Shown here one piece after another: positions 1 through 5,073 of a stretch of 8,807 bases of DNA; the first letter of the stretch is position 1; every line of letters begins with the position of its first letter. The translations under genes and the position numbers were made by a program. The stretch comes from Propionibacterium sp. GTDB taxonomy: Bacteria > Actinomycetota > Actinomycetes > Propionibacteriales > Propionibacteriaceae. The stretch spans positions 1 through 8,807 of the forward strand of contig DURG01000057.1 of the NCBI GenBank assembly GCA_012837465.1, given 5' to 3'. The notes below the pieces were generated by a model. That model was not told where the DNA came from. It searched no databases and saw only the letters and a list, made by a program, of their open reading frames with translations.

Positions 1-1174
1 CTTGGTGGCGGGCGGCCAGCGGGGCGGCGCCATCGATGACCCGCATCGTCTCGATGAGGTCGACGGTGGGGCCCGCGCCGCGGGCAAAGGCGGCCTTGGC
101 GAGGCATTCGGCCCATTCGTCCTGGGCCGTGGAGTCGCTGACAACGCCGGAGCCGATGCCGAGCCGCGCGTTGTGTCCCGAGGCGTCGGGGTCGAGCTCG
201 AGGGTGCGGATGGCGACGCTGAGCGTGGCACGCCAGCCGACGGGGCCGTCGCCAGGCTCGATGAGGCCCAGGCTGCCGGTGTAGAGGCCGCGCGGGTCCC
301 TCTCCAGGCGGCGGATCAGCTCCATGGCGGCGAGCTTGGGCGCCCCCGTGATGGACCCACAGGGGAAGGTGGCCGCCAGCAACTGGCTGGGCGTGGTGCC
401 GGGGAGCAGCTCGGCGCGCACGGTGCTGGTCATCTGCCAGAGTTGGCCCACCTGCTCCACCTCGAAGAGCGCCGGGACGTCGACCGTGCCGGGGACGGCG
501 ACCTGACTGAGGTCGTTTCGGAGCAGGTCGACAATCATGAGGTTCTCGGCGCGGTTCTTCGGGTCGCTGCGGAGGGCCTCGGGGTCGGTGTCGGCGGGGG
601 CGGTGCCCTTCATCGGCTGGGTGGTGGCCACGCCGTCGTCGACCCGGACGAACAGTTCGGGGGACAGGCTGAGCGTCCAGGGCGCGGCCGGCTCCGGGAG
701 GTGGGCGAGCACGCCGTAGGCGACGGGCTGGCGCTCGAACAGGCGCCGGTACAGCTCCACCGGGTCGCCGGCGAAGCGAGCGGTGACGCGGTGGGTGAAG
801 TTGACCTGGTAGGTGGTGCCGGCGGCGATGGCCTCGTGCACGTCGGCGATGCGGGCCGCGAACTCCTCCTCGTCGAGGTCGGGCCGGACGTCGGCAAGCC
901 ACCCCTCACCCTGCTCGAGGTGCACGTCGGGGCCTTCTTCGCGCGCTTCGAACCAGAAGACCGCGCCTCGGGCTGAGCCGCGCACGCCGAGGTGCGCCTC
1001 GCCGAGGTCGTAGGGGAGCCACGCGAACGCGTGCCAGCCGCGCTGCCATCCATCGCCGAGCACGTGGTCGAGGGTGGCGAGGTCGACCAGATCGGTTCGC
1101 TGGAGGCCGCTGAGGAACGTCCGACGGCCGGTGTGCGCGTCGCTGAGGAACACACAGTGGCCGAGGGATTCCAT
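1..1174 (-). CDS. pabB: Aminodeoxychorismate synthase component I, probably a PabB-PabC fusion (3' end cut by the window)
   Basis: Translating the minus strand from ATG at 1174 gives 391 residues with no stop before the window edge. The chorismate-binding fold is clear: YQVNFT (122-127), SPELF (171-175), PMKGT (187-191), KNRAENLMIVDLLRNDLS (206-223), GSITGAPK (273-280), and a GIGSGVVSDS segment (339-348) followed by a conserved Glu. The enzyme makes 4-amino-4-deoxychorismate from chorismate, using ammonia from a PabA glutaminase, on the way to p-aminobenzoate and folate. Lys189 in PMKGT separates PabB from anthranilate synthase TrpE, which has Ala there. The last 20 or so residues (DLIETMRVIDGAAPL from 372) resemble the start of an aminodeoxychorismate lyase, so a fused PabC domain probably follows outside the window. 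ATG 1207 is an in-frame alternative start. I prefer 1174 because it does not overlap the divergent gene and lies the right distance from a -10 element for leaderless expression. Confidence 0.93.
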   Translation of the reverse strand, partial: MESLGHCVFLSDAHTGRRTFLSGLQRTDLVDLATLDHVLGDGWQRGWHAFAWLPYDLGEAHLGVRGSARGAVFWFEAREEGPDVHLEQGEGWLADVRPDLDEEEFAARIADVHEAIAAGTTYQVNFTHRVTARFAGDPVELYRRLFERQPVAYGVLAHLPEPAAPWTLSLSPELFVRVDDGVATTQPMKGTAPADTDPEALRSDPKNRAENLMIVDLLRNDLSQVAVPGTVDVPALFEVEQVGQLWQMTSTVRAELLPGTTPSQLLAATFPCGSITGAPKLAAMELIRRLERDPRGLYTGSLGLIEPGDGPVGWRATLSVAIRTLELDPDASGHNARLGIGSGVVSDSTAQDEWAECLAKAAFARGAGPTVDLIETMRVIDGAAPLAARHQ

Positions 1175-1181
1175 GGTGAGC

Positions 1182-1193
1182 AGGCTATAGCCT
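1182..1193. promoter_or_regulatory. Palindromic shared -10 region of the divergent pabB and methyltransferase genes
   Basis: AGGCTATAGCCT is a perfect 12-bp palindrome in the middle of the 25-bp gap. It presents TATAGC, a fair -10 hexamer, on both strands (1186-1191 plus; 1189-1184 minus). The hexamer ends 8 nt before GTG 1200 on the plus strand and 9 nt before ATG 1174 on the minus strand. Neither start has a clear Shine-Dalgarno site, so leaderless transcripts in both directions fit well. No convincing -35 is visible on either side. The promoter role is inferred from sequence and spacing; the palindrome could instead bind a regulator. Confidence 0.5.
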
Positions 1194-1199
1194 TGGGCG

Positions 1200-1973
1200 G
1201 TGATCATCGATGTGACCGACCCGGCGGATCCGCGACTGACGGACTTCGTCGGCCTGCGCGACGCGCAACTGCGCCGCTCCACGGACCGGTTCATCGCGGA
1301 GGGGCTCAAGATCATCGAGCGCTCGTTCGCCGCGGGATGCACCCCGCGGTCGCTCCTGTTGCAGCCCCGTTGGCTCGACGGCGTGCTGCCGCTACTGGCG
1401 GGCTCCCCGGAGGTGCCCGTGTACGTCGGCACGGAGAAGATGATTGAGCAGGTCAGCGGCTTCCACGTCCACCGCGGCGCGTTGGGCTCGTTCGACCGCC
1501 CGGCCGAGGCATCCTGGGACGACCTACTGGCCGCCCGACGGCTGATCGTCTGCCAGGACACCGTCGACCATGCCAACCTGGGCGCCATCATCCGGCTCGC
1601 TGCGGGCTTGGGCTGGGACGGCCTCGTCGTGTCGCCCGGCAGCGCGGATCCCCTCTACCGCCGCGCGATCAAGGCCTCCATGGGCGCCTCGCTGGAACTG
1701 CCGTGGCTCCGCATGGCGGGGGAGGGCGACCTCGAGCGGCTCCGGGCGGCAGGCTTCACCGTCGCGGCCTCGACGATCTCTCCCCGCGCGGTGTCGATCG
1801 ACGACTACCAGCCACCGGGGAAGCTCGCCCTGCTCCTGGGCGCCGAGGGCGACGGGCTCAGTGCCGACTGGCTGGCCGAGGCCGATGTCCACCTGACCAT
1901 CCCGATGACGGACAGGGTCGATTCCCTCAACGTCGCCACCGCTGCGGCCATCCTCGCGCACGCCCTGCGCTGA
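1200..1973 (+). CDS. SpoU/TrmH-family RNA 2'-O-methyltransferase
   Basis: This 257-residue protein starts at GTG. It probably transfers a methyl group from S-adenosylmethionine to a ribose 2'-OH in rRNA or tRNA. An N-terminal substrate-binding segment (about 1-105, including the RFIAEGLKIIE helix) precedes the SPOUT trefoil-knot domain. All three SpoU motifs are visible: NLGAIIR (126-132) with the catalytic-type Asn and Arg, LLLGAEGDGLS (211-221), and IPM followed by VDSLNVATAAA (234-250), which forms the knot and cofactor pocket. Length and layout fit TrmH-like enzymes of actinobacteria. The exact target nucleotide cannot be read from sequence, so I give no symbol. The gene diverges from pabB and lies 55 bp before the lipoprotein gene on the same strand, so all three plus-strand genes could be co-transcribed. 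Confidence 0.92.
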   Translation: MIIDVTDPADPRLTDFVGLRDAQLRRSTDRFIAEGLKIIERSFAAGCTPRSLLLQPRWLDGVLPLLAGSPEVPVYVGTEKMIEQVSGFHVHRGALGSFDRPAEASWDDLLAARRLIVCQDTVDHANLGAIIRLAAGLGWDGLVVSPGSADPLYRRAIKASMGASLELPWLRMAGEGDLERLRAAGFTVAASTISPRAVSIDDYQPPGKLALLLGAEGDGLSADWLAEADVHLTIPMTDRVDSLNVATAAAILAHALR

Positions 1974-2028
1974 GCGGCTGATCCTTGGGGGTGTAGAGCT
2001 TGGCCCTCGTGGGTGCGAGACTGCCGCA

Positions 2029-2508
2029 ATGAGGTGGATTCGGCTCCTGACAGCCATGTTTGCGTTCGGGCTGCTGGCGGGCTGCTCCGAACCGGGCTAC
2101 CCGCGGGATCCCGAGGGCACCCTTCTCCGGGCCACCGACGGTGAACTCGTCGTCGGCGTCTCCACTCACCCGCCGCACGTCGACGTGTCCGACGAGGGCG
2201 AGGTCAGCGGGCCCGAGGCCGACATCGTCAACGGATATGCCGAGTCGATCGGCGCCGAAGTGGTCTGGGTGGAGGGTGCCGAGAGCGAACTCATGGAGAA
2301 GCTCAAGCTCGGCGAACTCGACATCGTCGTCGGTGGCCTGAGCAGCGACTCGCCATGGGCGACCCACGCCGCGCTCACCAGGCCGTATGGGAAGACGACC
2401 GGGCCGGATGGCAAGGAGGCCAAGCTCGTGCTTGCCACCCGCCTCGGGGAGAACGCGCTGCTTTCCAACCTCGAGCGCCACCTGATTGACGAGGGGCTGG
2501 AGGCGTGA
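2029..2508 (+). CDS. Short lipoprotein resembling one lobe of a family 3 solute-binding protein
   Basis: The 159-residue product has a lipoprotein signal: Arg near the N-terminus, a hydrophobic stretch, and lipobox LAGC with Cys19 as the expected lipidated residue. Mature residues 38-120 resemble lobe 1 of polar amino-acid binding proteins (SBP_bac_3): ELVVGVSTHPPHVDV, GPEADIVNGYAESIGAEVVWVEG, ELMEKLKLGELDIVVGGLSSDSPWA, LTRPY. Full-length relatives run to 230 or more residues and close a two-lobed cleft. Here LTRPY is followed after about 12 residues by a tail like the return segment (KLVLATRLGENALLSNLERHL), so most of lobe 2 is missing. No ABC permease or ATPase lies nearby. The stop overlaps the start of the cation transporter by 4 nt, which implies joint expression. 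The role is unknown; an accessory, sensor or metal/ligand-binding subunit for the transporter is an inference. The start has only a weak ribosome site. Confidence 0.8.
   Translation: MRWIRLLTAMFAFGLLAGCSEPGYPRDPEGTLLRATDGELVVGVSTHPPHVDVSDEGEVSGPEADIVNGYAESIGAEVVWVEGAESELMEKLKLGELDIVVGGLSSDSPWATHAALTRPYGKTTGPDGKEAKLVLATRLGENALLSNLERHLIDEGLEA
2491..2496 (+). promoter_or_regulatory. Ribosome binding site for the cation transporter GTG start
   Basis: GAGGGG lies 8 nt before GTG 2505, inside the last codons of the lipoprotein gene. A second purine run, GGAGG at 2499-2503, sits too close to serve this start. The site supports the overlapping GTGA arrangement, in which the transporter start and lipoprotein stop share bases 2505-2508, as is typical of translational coupling. 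Confidence 0.55.
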
Positions 2509-3470
2509 ACGGGCACGGGTACTCGTCGCTCCCACCGGAGAAGTCGGCGGCGCTCAAGCGCGCGGTGCGGCTGCAGTGGATCTCGCTCGGCGTGATGGGC
2601 CTGATCATCGTGGCCGTGGGGCTCGTCGCAGGGCAGTCCCAGGCCATGCGCACCGCCTTCGTCGAAGACCTCCTCGCGCTGTTGCCGCCGATCGCCTTCC
2701 TGCTCGGCGTCTGGCGGGCCCGGAAGGGCCGTTCCCCGAAGCACCCCTACGGCCACCACCGCGCGATGTCGGCCGGCCACCTCGTTGCCGCCGTGGCCCT
2801 TCTGACCTTCGGTCTCTCCCTCACGTGGAACGGGGCCAGCGCGCTGCTCTCCGGCGAGCGGCCGCCCGTCGGCGTGACGTCCATCGCTGGCTACACGTTC
2901 TGGGCCGGCTGGCCAATGATGATCGTGATGTCGCTGACCGTCATCCCGTCCGTCATCCTCGGCCGGATGAAGCTCAAGCTGGCCGAGGAACTGCACGATG
3001 ACCTGCTCTCCGCCGACGCCGACATGCTGAAGGCCGACTGGAGCACTGCGCTGGCCACCGTCGCAGGCGTCGCGGGCATCGGCTTTGGGCTCTGGTGGGC
3101 GGACTCCGCGGCCGCCCTCCTCGTCTCGGTGAGCATCGTCAAGGACGGCGTGACCAACCTGCGTGGTGCCGTCGGGGCACTCCTGGACGCGCGGGCCACC
3201 CCCATCGCCTCGCAGGAGCCGGACCCGGTGATCGACAAGCTGCGCGAGGCTGCGTTGGAGGAGCCGTGGGTCGAGGACGTGGCGGTACGGGTGCGCGACA
3301 TGGGACATGTGTTCCACAGCGAGGCGTTCGTGGTCCCGGTCTCTGGGCGTCCGGTCGATGCCCGCATGATCGACCGGTTACGGGACCGCCTGTCCGAGGT
3401 GGATTGGAAGGCAGTGGACACCGTCGTGGTGCCCACTGCGGACCTGCCGGAGGACGTGGACGAAGGCTAG
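2505..3470 (+). CDS. Cation diffusion facilitator family transporter with atypical metal-site residues
   Basis: This 321-residue inner-membrane protein starts at GTG in a 4-nt overlap with the lipoprotein gene. About five to six transmembrane helices are visible (roughly 23-43, 53-70, 91-108, 131-152, 182-200, 201-212), followed by a soluble C-terminal domain (about 215-321), the CDF layout for proton-coupled metal export. HPYGHHR (80-86) matches the conserved loop after TM2, and WWADSAAALLVS (197-208) matches the TM6 region. The usual tetrahedral site (DxxxD in TM2, H/DxxxD in TM5) is not seen in normal form. TM2 has VEDLLALLPP (53-62) with Leu where the second Asp is expected, and TM5 has DADMLKADW (171-179) with Lys in the metal-ligand position. 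The substrate cannot be assigned. The DADM-KADW pattern seems familiar from other bacterial CDF proteins, so I read it as a subfamily trait, not damage. Confidence 0.88.
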   Translation: MNGHGYSSLPPEKSAALKRAVRLQWISLGVMGLIIVAVGLVAGQSQAMRTAFVEDLLALLPPIAFLLGVWRARKGRSPKHPYGHHRAMSAGHLVAAVALLTFGLSLTWNGASALLSGERPPVGVTSIAGYTFWAGWPMMIVMSLTVIPSVILGRMKLKLAEELHDDLLSADADMLKADWSTALATVAGVAGIGFGLWWADSAAALLVSVSIVKDGVTNLRGAVGALLDARATPIASQEPDPVIDKLREAALEEPWVEDVAVRVRDMGHVFHSEAFVVPVSGRPVDARMIDRLRDRLSEVDWKAVDTVVVPTADLPEDVDEG

Positions 3471-3478
3471 GCCTCCGG
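3447..3478. repeat. 7-bp inverted repeat spanning the shared stop codons
   Basis: CCGGAGG (3447-3453) and CCTCCGG (3472-3478) are exact inverted copies separated by 18 nt that contain the stop codons of both convergent genes. Either transcript could form a 7-bp GC stem around the 3' ends. There is no following U-run, so this is not a standard intrinsic terminator, and chance is possible in sequence this GC-rich. Confidence 0.3.
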
Positions 3479-4072
3479 GTCGGGAGTGGGGGCGGCGGTG
3501 TTCTTCGGGGACACCGGCCAGTCGTCGGGATAACGCCAGGCCAACTCCTCGACCTTCTTGTCGAGTTGGCGGCGGGCGCGGGCCGAGAGGCGGTCGCCGA
3601 AGACGGTGCCGCTCAGGTGGTCGGTCTCGTGCTGCAGGCATCGTGCGAGCAGGCCCGTGCCGTGGATGGTGACCTCGTTGCCGTAGGCATCCTGGCCGAC
3701 GCAGGTGGCGAGATCCGGGCGGGCGACGCTCTGGTAGCCGCCGGGGTAGGACAGGCATCCCTCTTCGGCCGCGTCCAGGTTGCGGTCCCTGCCCTCGGGC
3801 AGCGTCACGACGGGGTTGCACACCACACCGCGCTGGATCCTGTCGTCCGCGTCGGGGCACTCGTAGATGAAGACGGCCTTGCCGACCCCCACCTGGGTGG
3901 CCGCGAGACCCACGCCCTCGGAGGCACGCATGGTGGCCCACATGTCGCGGACCAACTCGTGGAGCTCCTCACCGAACTCGGTGATGGGCTCGGTCTGCGC
4001 ATGCATCACCGGGGTTCCCCAGCGGGTGATGGGCAGGACCTTGCCTCCCTGGGTGAGATCGGCCTCAGCCAT
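3467..4072 (-). CDS. def: Peptide deformylase
   Basis: This 201-residue enzyme removes the formyl group from the N-terminal Met of new proteins, a metal-dependent step in the cytoplasm. All three family motifs are present: GVGLAATQ (53-60, with Thr where many enzymes have Pro or Asn), EGCLSYP (104-110, metal-ligand Cys106), and QHETDHLSG (147-155) with HExxH at 148-152, giving two His ligands and the catalytic Glu149. The C-terminal tail (about 185-201, rich in Pro and Ala) is not part of the core. The frame stays open 48 codons upstream to 4216, but ATG 4072 has an AAGGAG site 4 nt before it and begins just ahead of conserved sequence, so I chose it. The gene diverges from xerC and converges on the transporter with a 4-nt overlap. 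The usual partner gene fmt (Met-tRNA formyltransferase) is not in the window. Confidence 0.96.
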   Translation of the reverse strand: MAEADLTQGGKVLPITRWGTPVMHAQTEPITEFGEELHELVRDMWATMRASEGVGLAATQVGVGKAVFIYECPDADDRIQRGVVCNPVVTLPEGRDRNLDAAEEGCLSYPGGYQSVARPDLATCVGQDAYGNEVTIHGTGLLARCLQHETDHLSGTVFGDRLSARARRQLDKKVEELAWRYPDDWPVSPKNTAAPTPDPEA

Positions 4073-4076
4073 GGTG

Positions 4077-4088
4077 CTCCTTCGAAGG
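4077..4088 (-). promoter_or_regulatory. def ribosome binding site, overlapping a 10-bp palindrome
   Basis: On the minus strand AAGGAG (4082-4077) lies 4 nt before the def ATG and decides that start. It overlaps the perfect palindrome CCTTCGAAGG (4079-4088). As RNA the palindrome gives only a 3-bp stem with a 4-nt loop, so an effect on translation is speculative. It could also be a small operator half-site pair or chance. Confidence 0.5.
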
Positions 4089-4106
4089 TCGGGTGTACGA
4101 CGGACA

Positions 4107-4112
4107 AGTATG
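4107..4112 (-). promoter_or_regulatory. Possible -10 element of def
   Basis: CATACT on the minus strand matches four of six positions of TATAAT, including the key second A and last T. It lies about 35 nt before the def ATG, leaving room for a short leader that carries the ribosome site. It is in the only AT-richer patch of the gap between def and xerC. No good -35 is seen. The plus strand here (AAGTATGCC) might serve xerC, but the match is weaker. Confidence 0.25.
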
Positions 4113-4167
4113 CCGCACCGGGTGTTGCTCCTGCATGGCTGCCCTCGGGCGGGCGAAGATGGGCGGC

Positions 4168-5073
4168 ATGGAACTCCCCCCGGGCTGGTCGGCGCTGCTC
4201 GACGACTACGCCGCACACCTTGAGGCAGAGCGCGGGCTCAGCCCCCACACGGTGCGGGCCTACGGGACGGACCTGCGCGAGCTCGCCGCGTTCGTGGACG
4301 TCGAGCCCTCCCGCGTCACGTTGTCGCGGCTGCGTTCGTGGCTGGGACGGATGGGCGACGACGGTGCGGCCACCGCCACGGTGCAACGTCGTGTCGCGTG
4401 CGTGCGGGGCTTCTTCGCCTGGGCCGTGCGCGAGGGCATCCTGTCGACCGATCCTGCGGTGCGGCTCAAGGCGCCGAAGAGGCAGCGCCGCCTGCCCAAG
4501 GTGCTGCCTGCCGGAGCCGTCAACGAAACCTTGGCCGCTGCGGAGACGAGGGCGGCCGAGGACGAGGACCCCGTCGCGGTGCGGGATCTGGCCATCATCG
4601 AGTTGCTGTACTCCAGCGGGCTGCGCGTATCCGAACTGTGCACGATCCAGCTGCGCGACGTCGACCGCGACCGCCGCTCCGTCAGCGTGCTCGGCAAGGG
4701 CGGCAAGCAGCGCACCGTGCCGTTGGGCGCGCCCGCGCTGCGTGCCATTGACGCGTGGCTGGCGGTCCGTGGCCTCGTCAGCACCCCGTCGAGCCCCGAC
4801 ACGATTTTCTTGGGGGCGAGGGGCGGGGCTCTCGACCCGCGAGTCGCCAGACGGGTGGTGCACGACGCGACGGCGGCGGCCGGCCCGGGCGCCGAGATCG
4901 GACCGCACGGGCTGCGGCACGCCATGGCCACGCACCTGCTCGAAGGCGGAGCGGACCTGCGCAGCGTGCAGGAGATGCTGGGCCACTCGTCGGTGGCCAC
5001 CACGCAGATCTACACCCACGTCACCTCCGAGCGCCTGCGAGAAGCGTTCAAGCAGGCGCACCCCAGGGCCTAG
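4168..5073 (+). CDS. xerC: Site-specific tyrosine recombinase XerC
   Basis: The product is about 301 residues. XerC acts with XerD at dif to resolve chromosome dimers at the division septum. The N-terminal SAM-like core-binding domain (about 8-90: DDYAAHLEAERGLSPHTVRAYGTDL) is followed by the catalytic domain. Catalytic residues are all visible: Arg in SSGLRVSELC (near 153), Lys in GKGGKQRTVPL (near 176), HGLRH (near 247), His in LGHSS (near 272) and the nucleophile Tyr in QIYTHV (near 281). The ending AHPRA and the nearby M23 peptidase and rpsB match what I recall of mycobacterial xerC, which favours XerC over XerD and over a phage integrase. The frame is open upstream to 4093; ATG 4168 puts the N-terminus where the family begins, with ATG 4159 as an alternative. 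No strong ribosome site is seen at either. The 3' end overlaps the acyl-CoA ligase gene by 4 nt. Confidence 0.93.
   Translation: MELPPGWSALLDDYAAHLEAERGLSPHTVRAYGTDLRELAAFVDVEPSRVTLSRLRSWLGRMGDDGAATATVQRRVACVRGFFAWAVREGILSTDPAVRLKAPKRQRRLPKVLPAGAVNETLAAAETRAAEDEDPVAVRDLAIIELLYSSGLRVSELCTIQLRDVDRDRRSVSVLGKGGKQRTVPLGAPALRAIDAWLAVRGLVSTPSSPDTIFLGARGGALDPRVARRVVHDATAAAGPGAEIGPHGLRHAMATHLLEGGADLRSVQEMLGHSSVATTQIYTHVTSERLREAFKQAHPRA

Noticed and set aside
2..976. Plus-strand open frame of 324 codons at the left edge
   Set aside because: It is antisense to pabB, whose motifs are unmistakable on the minus strand.
1..1174. Anthranilate synthase component I (TrpE)
   Set aside because: PMKGT has Lys where TrpE has Ala, and the chain runs on into a PabC-like start.
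2166..3317. Minus-strand open frame of 383 codons
   Set aside because: It lies opposite the lipoprotein and transporter genes, both with clear family motifs and coupled starts; its own translation is unstructured.
4168..5073. xerC gene as sign of an integrated mobile element
   Set aside because: The sequence and the neighbourhood (M23, rpsB) fit the chromosomal recombinase; no att-like repeats, phage genes or composition change are seen.
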